In this document: one piece after another, positions 50,212-58,181 of the stretch
How positions within the stretch are numbered: position 1 is the first letter of the stretch
Layout: each line of letters starts with the position of its first letter
Assembly (NCBI RefSeq): GCF_010723575.1
Contig: NZ_BLKZ01000002.1
Coordinates: 682,001-746,000 of the forward strand
DNA length: 64,000 bases
Direction: 5' to 3'
DNA from: Mycobacterium bourgelatii
GTDB taxonomy: Bacteria; Actinomycetota; Actinomycetes; Mycobacteriales; Mycobacteriaceae
The notes under the pieces: generated by a model
The model's database searches: none
What the model saw: the letters and a program-made list of their open reading frames with translations, nothing else
Told to the model about the DNA's origin: nothing
Made by a program: the position numbers and the translations under genes

Positions 50212-51600
50212 ATGACCCTGACCAACGACGAACTCGCCGATTTGACCGCCGGACTCACCGGCGGCGATGACGCGCACCGCCAGCCGATCACTGACATCGG
50301 CGCCTGGCTTGACGGCCTGGACTACGGTGTACGTCCGGCGCTGCGCGCCCTCGGCGAGTTGTTGGTGGGTGTCGCCGAGCGTGAAAGTGCCGAAACCGCC
50401 GATCGATTCACGGCCCGCTGCCTCGGCGTGCCGGACTGCGGTCACCTGGTTGATGAGGAACGTCAACTCAATCCGGTGTCTCGCCTGACCGTGGCACTGG
50501 CCTTGGCCGAGTGGATGGACGAGCACGCGCTCGACTGCGAGATCGGCCCGGGCGAAGATTCGTACCCGCCGAAGTGGACGCAGACCGAGGTCGGCGGCGA
50601 GCGTTACCGGCACCCGTTGTGCTTGCGCGTGCACTTCCCGGCCGGGACGCTGCTGGACGACTCGGGATGTGTCATCAACCTTGAGGCCCGCGACACGGTC
50701 ATGTGCTCGCCCGAGGTTTCGGCCTTCGTAACGCCGGACAACCAGGCCCTCGCTCGTTGTGTGCTGGACCGGCTCGCCGAGCGAGCCAACGAGCTGAACC
50801 CGTACCGGGGGCGGGCGGTGCGTGCCACCTACGCGCACGGGCTGAACTTGACCGTCATCGACCTGCCGTCGACGGTGACCCGAGACACCGTCATCGTGCC
50901 CGACGAGGTGTGGACCGAGGTCGACCTCGGCGTCACCGCCGTGCGCGACCGCCACGACATCCTCAACGCACATGGCCTTGGCGTCCGCCGCGGCGTACTG
51001 CTGTGCGGCCCGCCGGGCACGGGCAAGTCCGCGGTGAGTGCGGTCGTCGCCCGAGAGGTCTTGGGAGAGTTCACCGTCATCTACGTCGAAGCCAAGGCTG
51101 GGGCTCACCTGCTGACGGTCGTCGTGGAAGAGGCGCAGCGCCTGGGCGGTCCGGTGCTGATCGTGCTGGAGGACGTCGACCTGTGGTGTCAGGACCGCGC
51201 CGCGGGCGAGAGCGGACTGTCGGAGCTGTTGCAGGCCATGGACGTCAAGGCGGAAGCCCGCATCCTGACGCTGGCGTCTACCAACGACGCCGCGACCCTG
51301 GACAAGGCGGCCATCCGGACGGGCCGGTTCGACTCGGTCGTCGAGGTTGGCTACCCCAGCCGCGCCGACGCCGCGCGCATTCTCGCGACACTGATCGACC
51401 ACATCCCCGGTGGCGAAAGCGTCGACACGGCTGCAGTGGTAGCGGCGCTGCCGGAACGAACCAGCGGCAGCGACATTCGTGAAGTCGTTCGCCGAGCCGT
51501 GCTGGCAGGCGACGGTGGCGCGCTCAGCACGGCGACGCTGCTGGCCGAAGTGGGGAGCGGGCGGTACCGCGCGGCGGTTCCGTCGGGTATGTACCTCTGA
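50212..51600 (+). CDS. AAA-family ATPase
   Basis: A 462-residue protein with a C-terminal AAA domain: Walker A CGPPGTGKSAV (about 266-276), Walker B VLIVLEDVDLW, the sensor-1 segment LTLASTND and the Arg-finger/sensor stretch RTGRFDSVVEVGYP. The first 230 residues are an unassigned N-terminal domain that probably binds a substrate or partner. Its single AAA module and FtsH/CDC48-like second region of homology suggest a hexameric unfoldase or remodeler. I chose ATG 50212 (MTLTNDELADL) over the one at 50188. Partners are not evident from the neighbours. Confidence 0.75.
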   Translation: MTLTNDELADLTAGLTGGDDAHRQPITDIGAWLDGLDYGVRPALRALGELLVGVAERESAETADRFTARCLGVPDCGHLVDEERQLNPVSRLTVALALAEWMDEHALDCEIGPGEDSYPPKWTQTEVGGERYRHPLCLRVHFPAGTLLDDSGCVINLEARDTVMCSPEVSAFVTPDNQALARCVLDRLAERANELNPYRGRAVRATYAHGLNLTVIDLPSTVTRDTVIVPDEVWTEVDLGVTAVRDRHDILNAHGLGVRRGVLLCGPPGTGKSAVSAVVAREVLGEFTVIYVEAKAGAHLLTVVVEEAQRLGGPVLIVLEDVDLWCQDRAAGESGLSELLQAMDVKAEARILTLASTNDAATLDKAAIRTGRFDSVVEVGYPSRADAARILATLIDHIPGGESVDTAAVVAALPERTSGSDIREVVRRAVLAGDGGALSTATLLAEVGSGRYRAAVPSGMYL

Positions 51601-51798
51601 CGGCGGGGGTAGCCCACGCCGGCCGCCGCGCAAGCACGGCCCCCTCACGAGCCTGAAGATATGCAGGAGAAGCGCGAGTAAGCACCTGCAGGACTACAGG
51701 GTCGCGCCGCACCCGGCCCGCCACACCTCGCGGCTTTCGCGGTCAAGGACCCACTGGCCGGTCCAGTCGCCTCCTCCGCGCCGTACTGACTTTCATCC

Positions 51799-52233
51799 GT
51801 GAACCATGTAGGCCGTCAAAGCCGTATTGGCTCGCCGATCAGGTTTTCGCCTGTCAACGCACTGGCTCGCGTCCATCTGCGGGGGCGCCTCACGGTCGAG
51901 GTGCTGGAGCGTGCGGCCGCCGCATTGGCCGCGGAGTATCCATTGCTGCGAGTGTCGATCGCCGCGGACCCCGGCGGCAGGAACCCGACGTTCGTGCCGT
52001 CGGCGGGACCCATCCCCATCCGCAGGGTGAGCGGCGACGCTGGGGAGTGGATCCGCCAGGTCGAACAGCACGAGCTCAGCCACGACCAGCTCTGCTGGAA
52101 CTTCGCCTATGCAGACGGCGTCATCTCCGAACTCTCCGCGCGGCGTTACGCGGACGCCTGCGTTCAAATCTTGTTGGGCACGTTCGACGAAACCACGGAA
52201 AGCGGAGGTGGCCAGTGGAATTCAGGAAGCTAG
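51799..52233 (+). pseudogene. Internally deleted PapA/condensation-type acyltransferase remnant
   Basis: The 144-codon frame begins MNHVGRQSRIGSPIRFSPVN and continues LRGRLTVEVLERAAAALAAE then YPLLRVSIA, like the N-terminus of PapA/condensation-domain acyltransferases (400 or more residues). After about residue 95 it jumps to a C-terminal-like segment, FAYADGVISELSARRYADAC then VQILLGTFDE. The HHxxxDG active-site motif is missing, so about 250 residues seem to have been deleted in frame. It overlaps the SDR gene start by 19 bases. The gap 51601-51798 upstream has nothing recognised. A genuine small protein is possible but less likely. Confidence 0.4.
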
Positions 52234-53184
52234 ATCCGCGGTCGAAGAACGTACTGATCACCGGCGCATCGACCGGACTCGGCAGAGCCGCCGCCCTACA
52301 CCTCCGCAGCCTCGGCTTTCGGGTTTTCGCCGGCGTGCGTAGCGAATCCAGCGCCGCCGAGCTTTCCCAAGTGCCAGTTGCGGATCCGTTGATCGGCGAG
52401 ATCATCCCCCTGCTGCTCGACGTTACCGAAGCGGCGTCGATCGACCGAGCCGGCACCGTGGTGAAAGGAGCGTGTGGCGACACCGGGCTCTGGGCATTGG
52501 TGAACAACGCGGGCATTGCAGTATGCGCGCCCCTGGAATGCGTTCCGCCGGAGGTTTTGCGGCTGCAATTGGAAACAAACTTTGTTGGGGCCCTTGCGGT
52601 TATCCAGCGGTTCTTGCCGCTGTTTGCGGACGTCGGGCGGGCGGATCGTCAACGTAAGCTCCGGCCTTGGCAATGTGGCGCCGCCGTATCTCGGTGCGTA
52701 CGCAGCCGCTCAATTCGGCAAGGAGGGCATGAGCGATGCGCTGCGCCGTGAATTGCGGCCACAGGGGGTCAGCGTCTCGGTGATACAACCCGTCACCGTG
52801 GCCACCCCGATCTGGGGCAAGCTGCGGGACAGCGCGAACTCGATTGTCGCCGCAACGCCTACCGAGATTGTCGAGGTCTACCGACGTCGATTCACCGCAT
52901 TTCTGACCGCCAACGAGAGTCGCGCCTACGCGTCCAAGGCGACGGCCGCGGAATACGCCGATGCCGTCGCCCATGCGGTCACGGCCAGGCATCCCAGGAT
53001 CCGCTACCGCGTCGGCGCGGAGTCGTGGAGCAGCACCGTCGCACGCCGGCTCATGCCGGATCGCTTGCTGGACAGCGTGATCGAGGCCCGCACCAACAGG
53101 TTGATACGAGCCGGATCCACGCAGGTTGCAGGCCGGGCAACCGGGGCGGTAACGCCCCTCACGGCGGGCACGCCAGGCGGGTGA
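52215..53184 (+). pseudogene. SDR-family oxidoreductase with a one-base frameshift
   Basis: The first frame starts at GTG 52215 (MEFRKLDPRSKNVLITGAST) and runs through the cofactor motif TGASTGLG and NNAG to about 52620. The active-site part (GGRIVNVSSGLGNVAPPYLG, then AYAAAQFGKEG) is in the next frame. Removing one T from CTGTTTGCGG (52619-52628) joins them as L-P-L-L-R-T-S-G-G. The Tyr-x3-Lys motif appears as Y-A-A-A-Q, with Gln replacing Lys, so even the repaired enzyme may be inactive. The repaired product is about 322 residues. AGGTGG precedes the start. Confidence 0.7.
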
Positions 53185-53218
53185 GCCGGGCACTGGACGC
53201 TGTGCGAATATCGAGGAC

Positions 53219-53671
53219 GTGACTGACCAGATCGTCGAGATGATGAATGCCAATCTGGCATCGACCATTCCGATTGCCGACAAGATGGGGCTGAAGATCG
53301 TCGAGGCACGGCGCGGCTTTGCCGCCGCCAGTGTCCCGGTCGAGGGCAACGGAAACCATTTCGGCGTCATCTACGCCGGTGTGCAGTTCACCGTCGCCGA
53401 AATTCTGGGCGGCATCATCGCGCTCTCCACCTTCGATACGAGCAAGTTCTTTCCGTTGGTGAAGAACGTCGACATCACCTTCGTCAGTATGGCCACGACT
53501 CCGTTACGCGCCGAGGCGTCGCTGGACGACGAAACGATTGCCCGCGTCGCGGCCGAGGCGGCAGAACGCGGCAAGGCCAATTACACCCTTGAGGCCGTCG
53601 TCAGCGACGCTAACGGCACGGTCGTCGCCACCACCCGAGGGCTCTATCAACTTCGCGCACACAACCGTTAA
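53219..53671 (+). CDS. Hot-dog-fold thioesterase-like protein (YiiD/DUF4442 type)
   Basis: A 150-residue single hot-dog domain: MTDQIVEMMNANLASTIPIA, VPVEGNGNHFGVIYAGVQFT, VAEILGGIIALSTFDTSKFF and a final strand VVATTRGLYQLRAHN. The N-H-F-G-x-I-Y-A-G segment matches the active-site loop of PaaI/YiiD-type thioesterases. It would cleave an acyl-CoA or similar thioester. GTG 53219 is the start. It is in the same direction as the hydrolase and WS/DGAT genes downstream, which suggests a lipid role. Confidence 0.75.
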   Translation: MTDQIVEMMNANLASTIPIADKMGLKIVEARRGFAAASVPVEGNGNHFGVIYAGVQFTVAEILGGIIALSTFDTSKFFPLVKNVDITFVSMATTPLRAEASLDDETIARVAAEAAERGKANYTLEAVVSDANGTVVATTRGLYQLRAHNR

Positions 53672-53811
53672 GCGACGCCGGCCCAGTTCGCCTCGAAGTT
53701 CCCACGCCCACACCCACCTTGTGGTGGTCCTGAGCGTCCGGGAAGCCGTGGCCGTGTTCTAATGGCCAGATCAGCCAGACCGACACCGTCTCGCCTGCAC
53801 GAGGGATCAGT

Positions 53812-54693
53812 TTGCCGCGGTTACTGAAGGTGCCCGCGTTGGCCTCGGTCGCGCAGATGCCGACCGGGCACATCGTCGAGCTGCCCGGTCGGGGCAGCAC
53901 CTATGTGTACGACTCGGGACCGTGCGACGGGCCCACCTACATCCTGTTGCACTCGCTGGCCTGCACCGGACTGATGACGTGGTATCCCGCGCTGGACGCG
54001 GTGCGGCGGTTCGGTCGCGTGGTGATCTTCGACCAGCGCTGCCACGGGCAAGGCATCTCACCCCCGCGGTTGCTGTTCGAGGACTGCGCCGACGACGTCG
54101 CCGCCTTGGCCGACGTTCTCGACATCCCCACCTTCGTCCCGGTCGGCTATTCCATGGGGTCGCTCATTGCCCAACTGGTGTGGCGCCGCCACCGAGACAG
54201 GGTCGACGGGCTCGTGCTGTGCGCGGCCACGGCGGCGGTGAGCCGCGCCCGCTACGAGCGCGTGGCCACCGGGCTGTTTGCGGCGCTCGTCGAATCGCTG
54301 ACCCCCGCGCCGCGGCTGTACCCGCCCGCGGGCGAGGTAACCAATAGCTTCTTGGCCGACTATCAGTGGGTGCTGAACCAGGCCCGCGCCACGTCGCCGG
54401 GGGGCATCACCCGCGCGATCGCCGAGGTTGTCCGGTTCGACTCGACGACGTGGGTCGGGGACATCGATGTGCCCACGGCGCTTGTGGTGACCATGAAAGA
54501 CCGGGCATTCGGCGTCAAGCGGCAGCAATGGCTGGCCGATCACATCCCGGGGGCCGAGGCGGTGCCGGTCGAGGCCGGCCACGCGGGTTGCACCCTGCAG
54601 CCCGCGGCGTTCGTACCCGGACTGGCCCGAGCCGTCGAATCGGTCCATCGCCGGCTTCCGGCGGCGCACGGCGCCACCCAGGCAGTCAGATAG
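53812..54693 (+). CDS. Alpha/beta hydrolase
   Basis: A 293-residue alpha/beta hydrolase: LLHSLACTG oxyanion region, VVIFDQRCHGQGIS, the nucleophile elbow GYSMGS (Ser about 121), an Asp in MKDRAFGV and a His in EAGHAGC. The family is that of BioH/RsbQ-like hydrolases. It starts at TTG 53812. The WS/DGAT gene starts 32 bases after the stop, so a joint lipid function is plausible. Confidence 0.8.
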   Translation: MPRLLKVPALASVAQMPTGHIVELPGRGSTYVYDSGPCDGPTYILLHSLACTGLMTWYPALDAVRRFGRVVIFDQRCHGQGISPPRLLFEDCADDVAALADVLDIPTFVPVGYSMGSLIAQLVWRRHRDRVDGLVLCAATAAVSRARYERVATGLFAALVESLTPAPRLYPPAGEVTNSFLADYQWVLNQARATSPGGITRAIAEVVRFDSTTWVGDIDVPTALVVTMKDRAFGVKRQQWLADHIPGAEAVPVEAGHAGCTLQPAAFVPGLARAVESVHRRLPAAHGATQAVR

Positions 54694-54725
54694 TCAACAC
54701 GGTCGGTGCGCTGGGAGGAACGGCG

Positions 54726-56159
54726 GTGAAGCGACTCAGTGGGTGGGATGTGCTGATGCTCGCCAGCGAGACGCCCAACGTCCACCAGCACACCCTCAAG
54801 GTGGCGATCGTCGACACCACCGGATTCGAAGGCACGCCGACGTTCGAGGCGTTCCGCGAGGTGTTCCGGTCCACCCTCCCGATCCTCGAACCGATGCGTT
54901 TCCAGTTACTGAAGACACCCGGGCGAATACATCGCCCGGTCTGGCGCGAGGACGCCGAACTCGACCTCGATTACCACCTCCAACACGTACGGGTGCCCGC
55001 TCCCGGAGGCCGGCGCGAACTCGACGCGGTGATCGGCGCGATCGCGAGCACACCACTCGACCGCCGCTACCCGCTGTGGCAGTTCTATTACGCCGAGGGG
55101 CTGGCCGACCAGCGCGTGGCGGTGATCGGCAAGGTGCACCACGTCCTGGCCGACGGGGTGGCCTCGGCGAATCTCATGGCGAGGGTCATGGCGTGGCCCG
55201 GCGCCGAAGCGTCATCGCGGGCGACTTCGCCCCCCGCTAGAAGCACCCGCAACACGCGTCTCAAGACCAGAGAAGTGCTCCGCTTCGCGGCGAGTGATCA
55301 TGCCGCGCGGATCCGGAGCCTGCCGGCGGCGGTGCGGGACGGAGTGGTCGGCGCTTACCGGCTGCAGCGTCGAGCGCGGGAGCGTTACCGGCATCCGGAA
55401 CTTGCCGCCAAGTTCGATCCGGCGCCGACATTCCTCAACCACAAACTCACGCCCGGGCGAACGTTCGCCAGCGCTGCCGTGCCCCTTGCCGACATCAAGG
55501 CGATCAGCAAGAAGTTCGGCGTGACCATCAACGACCTGGTGTTGACCATCGCCACCGGTGCGCTGCGGCAGGTGCTGCAGAACCACGGCGAACCCGCCGA
55601 CCGGCCCCTGGTCGCCTCGATCCCTACCGCCACCGACACCTCGCCGGACCGGATCAGCGGGAACGCCCTGTCAACCATGCTGGTTTCGCTGCCCGTTCAG
55701 GCAGCCGATCCGCTGCAGCGGCTGGGCCTGATCCGCACCTCAACCCGGATAGCGAAGGAAGACCACCAACTTCTGGGCCCCACCCTGGTCAGTCAGTGGT
55801 TGGAGTTCGTGCCGCCGAGCGTCACACGCACGACGTTCCGGTGGATGTCGCGGCGAGAGGCGCCCAACCAGCTATTCAACGTGATCATTTCCAACGTGCC
55901 GGGGCCGCGGCAACGCGGCAACATCGCCGGAGCCGTGGTGACCGAGTTCTACTCCGTGGGACCCCTGGCCGCGGGGTCTGCGCTGAACATCACCGTGTGG
56001 AGCTACGTCGATCAGCTGAGCGTCTCGGTGCTCTCCGACGACGCGACGCTGCAAGACACCCACGAGGTGACCGATGCGTTCGTCGCCGCGTTCATCGAGT
56101 TGTACGAACGAGCGGGGTTGACCGGGAGCACGGACATCCCCGCAGCGATGCCCAGCTGA
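54726..56159 (+). CDS. WS/DGAT wax ester synthase/diacylglycerol acyltransferase
   Basis: A 477-residue acyl-CoA:alcohol/diacylglycerol acyltransferase. The active-site motif HHVLADG (H-H-x3-D-G) lies at about residues 138-144. Other family blocks are MKRLSGWDVLMLASETPN, the PLDRRYPLWQFYYAEGL strand, VTINDLVLTIATGALRQVL and FNVIISNVPGPRQ. These enzymes make storage triacylglycerol and wax esters, and mycobacteria carry many copies. The start is GTG 54726. It lies in the same direction as the alpha/beta hydrolase gene. Confidence 0.9.
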   Translation: MKRLSGWDVLMLASETPNVHQHTLKVAIVDTTGFEGTPTFEAFREVFRSTLPILEPMRFQLLKTPGRIHRPVWREDAELDLDYHLQHVRVPAPGGRRELDAVIGAIASTPLDRRYPLWQFYYAEGLADQRVAVIGKVHHVLADGVASANLMARVMAWPGAEASSRATSPPARSTRNTRLKTREVLRFAASDHAARIRSLPAAVRDGVVGAYRLQRRARERYRHPELAAKFDPAPTFLNHKLTPGRTFASAAVPLADIKAISKKFGVTINDLVLTIATGALRQVLQNHGEPADRPLVASIPTATDTSPDRISGNALSTMLVSLPVQAADPLQRLGLIRTSTRIAKEDHQLLGPTLVSQWLEFVPPSVTRTTFRWMSRREAPNQLFNVIISNVPGPRQRGNIAGAVVTEFYSVGPLAAGSALNITVWSYVDQLSVSVLSDDATLQDTHEVTDAFVAAFIELYERAGLTGSTDIPAAMPS

Positions 56160-56280
56160 CCAGGCGCCGGCGACAGCGCCATCGTTTATTGACGCGGTGG
56201 TTTGGGAACACTGCCGGCAACTACCTGATCCGGTGAGCGTCGATGACCTCTGGCGTGTAACCGCAGCAAGAGGGATCGCC

Positions 56281-56748
56281 ATGACCGCCAAGCACCGCAT
56301 GACCAAGTCGACGCAGCGAACCCAGCCGAGGCCGCAGCGGGCTGGGTGGGCGTTCGGAGTCGGGTCCGCGTCGCTGCTGTGCGCCGCGAGCTTGGCCGGG
56401 CTGATCCTCGATGCGCAAGAGACCAAACGGACGACGGAGGCTGCCGCAGTGACGGTCGACGCGCCGTCGCACGCGCGGCCGGTGAGTCAAGAGGGCACGC
56501 TTATCGCGGTATCGGCGGACTCATTGACCGCACGCAGCGCCGATGGATCCACCCAAACCTATCTGCTGACGCCCGACACCACCTGGATTGCCGGCGGTAA
56601 CCAACCGGCTACCGCTGCTTCGCATTTCACCGTCAATGACGAGGTGACAATCGTCGGAACCATGCAAAACGGCACCGCGACGGCGACGGCCGTGGCCGCG
56701 CGACACCTCGCGCACGGCGGCGCACAGCCAATGGATTTCGGATTTTGA
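56281..56748 (+). CDS. Membrane-anchored DUF5666-like protein
   Basis: A 155-residue protein from ATG 56281. The basic N-terminus (KSTQRTQPRPQR) is followed by a helix AFGVGSASLLCAASLAGLIL (about 25-45), then an extracytoplasmic domain of small beta strands: GTLIAVSADSLTARSADGST, TQTYLLTPDTTWI, NDEVTIVGTMQNGTATATAV. This is the OB-like pattern of DUF5666. It ends GGAQPMDFGF. Function is unknown. It lies just upstream of an RsbW-like gene with its own promoter. Confidence 0.65.
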   Translation: MTAKHRMTKSTQRTQPRPQRAGWAFGVGSASLLCAASLAGLILDAQETKRTTEAAAVTVDAPSHARPVSQEGTLIAVSADSLTARSADGSTQTYLLTPDTTWIAGGNQPATAASHFTVNDEVTIVGTMQNGTATATAVAARHLAHGGAQPMDFGF

Positions 56749-56786
56749 GCATCAATCGGCCTGTGGCCGAATCGAAACGAAGACAA

Positions 56787-56814
56787 GGTTAGGGTCCGGG
56801 CCAGACCTGGGTAT
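56787..56814 (+). promoter_or_regulatory. SigF-like promoter of the RsbW-like gene
   Basis: GGTTA (56787-56791) and GGGTAT (56809-56814) with a 17-base spacer resemble the SigF pattern; the -35 has A instead of the last T. The ATG at 56813 would lie inside the -10, so translation more likely starts at GTG 56825 on a nearly leaderless mRNA. Confidence 0.4.
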
Positions 56815-56824
56815 GCGTTCTATT

Positions 56825-57274
56825 GTGAGTTCAGCACTTTCCGATCACCCAATGCAGCTGACGTGCGCCGGTGCCGCCGACGCCGTCACGGCGGCCGAGT
56901 GCCGCCGTGCGCTGGACCGCTGGCTGCAGGCAAAGGTGCGGGGGGTTGGTGAACTTCGCGACGACATCATCCTGGGCGTCAACGAAGCCCTGGCCAACTG
57001 CGTCGAACACGCCTACCGCGGCCACCAATGCGTCGGCACGATGCGGCTTCAGGCGCGCTACGACGCCGCCGCTGAATCGCTCACTGTCTGCGTGAGCGAC
57101 CGGGGCAGTTGGCACTGGTCTTCTCCGCGGCCTCCGGAAGACCCGCACGCTTCGCGCGGCATCCTTCTGATGCGCGCCCTGGCCGATCATTGCGCTATCC
57201 AGGCGCGTCCCGACGGAACCACCGTGCGGTTGGACTATTCGACCGCGCCCCAGCCGGCTGGCCAGCGGCAATAG
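56825..57274 (+). CDS. RsbW-like anti-sigma factor / serine kinase (HATPase)
   Basis: A GHKL kinase-fold protein of about 149 residues. N box: DIILGVNEALANCVEHAYRG with the Asn residue for Mg2+; G1 box: VCVSDRGSW; G2: ASRGILLMRALADHC. This is the small RsbW/SpoIIAB type that phosphorylates an anti-anti-sigma factor or holds a sigma factor. No sigma factor or antagonist is encoded beside it, so its partner is elsewhere. A SigF-like promoter directly upstream suggests a link to the SigF stress network. It is convergent with the PIG-L gene, with seven bases between. Confidence 0.75.
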   Translation: MSSALSDHPMQLTCAGAADAVTAAECRRALDRWLQAKVRGVGELRDDIILGVNEALANCVEHAYRGHQCVGTMRLQARYDAAAESLTVCVSDRGSWHWSSPRPPEDPHASRGILLMRALADHCAIQARPDGTTVRLDYSTAPQPAGQRQ

Positions 57275-57281
57275 CCACTCG

Positions 57282-58055
57282 CTAAGCAAAAATGTCGGAT
57301 CGCGCCGTGCCGGCGGGCGCGGCAGGGTCGACGAACCATTCGTAGCGGAGAAACGCACCTAGCACGCGGGGTGGCAAGCGCAGCGACAGGCGCAGCAGCC
57401 GAGCACCCAGCCCATCTCCCGCTTGGGATTTATGGGCGGAAAGCGCGTGGCCCTTCTGGCGGACGAACTGACGCACGTCGATGCGGTGGGTGATGGTCGC
57501 TCGCGGTGCATACGCCGCACGTGCCACGTCGGGTTCGTACGGTGCGGGCAACCGTAACAAGCGGGCGACGTCACCGACGCGGATGAGCGTCTCGCGCGGC
57601 ATCGTCGCTTCCAGAACCCGTTGAGTCCCAGCCAATTCAGCGGCGCGCTTGCCGACCCGGTGCACGTGCATGTGATCCCGGTGTCCGTACCCGCCGTTGC
57701 GCTCATAGCTGAGTAGCAGCTGCGCATCTTCTTCGCGGAGTATCGAGGCGAGCCGCTGGGCGGCCTCGTCCACATCGGCCCGCGCGAACCGGACCCGCCC
57801 AGGCGGATCCGGGTAGAAGTCGGGCCCGTAGCCGCTGTCTGCATAACCGAGGCACTCAAGTCGGTGAACACCGAGAATCGTTGCACTCGAGCGCAATTCG
57901 TTTATCCGCGTGTCGTCGGGCACGCTGTCCATGCGGCCGTCGGTCGCGGTGACCAGGACGACACGATGCCCCGCAGCCGCCGCCTTCGCGAGCGTGCCGC
58001 CGGTGAGGATCGCCTCGTCGTCGGGGTGAGCGTGGAACGCGACTACGGTGGCCAT
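57282..58055 (-). CDS. PIG-L family N-acetylglucosaminyl deacetylase (LmbE-like)
   Basis: A 257-residue zinc hydrolase from ATG 58055 (MATVVAFHAHPDDEAILTGG). The zinc-binding H-P-D-D-E motif is at 10-14 and the third His group in YGHRDHMHVHRVG. This fold removes acetyl groups from GlcNAc-type conjugates, as MshB (mycothiol) and Mca relatives do. It is somewhat shorter than MshB and likely acts on a different substrate. The in-frame 288-codon upstream extension overlaps malQ and is not real. Confidence 0.85.
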   Translation of the reverse strand: MATVVAFHAHPDDEAILTGGTLAKAAAAGHRVVLVTATDGRMDSVPDDTRINELRSSATILGVHRLECLGYADSGYGPDFYPDPPGRVRFARADVDEAAQRLASILREEDAQLLLSYERNGGYGHRDHMHVHRVGKRAAELAGTQRVLEATMPRETLIRVGDVARLLRLPAPYEPDVARAAYAPRATITHRIDVRQFVRQKGHALSAHKSQAGDGLGARLLRLSLRLPPRVLGAFLRYEWFVDPAAPAGTARSDIFA

Positions 58056-58181
58056 GACTTGCAGTATGCCGTCCGTCCGCATCAGCGGCCGTGACGAATT
58101 CGCTTGGCGTCCAACGTTCGGTGTGAGATTTCGTCGCTCGGGTATATGAGGCTGATGCTTTCTCATCGGCGGTCCAACTAG

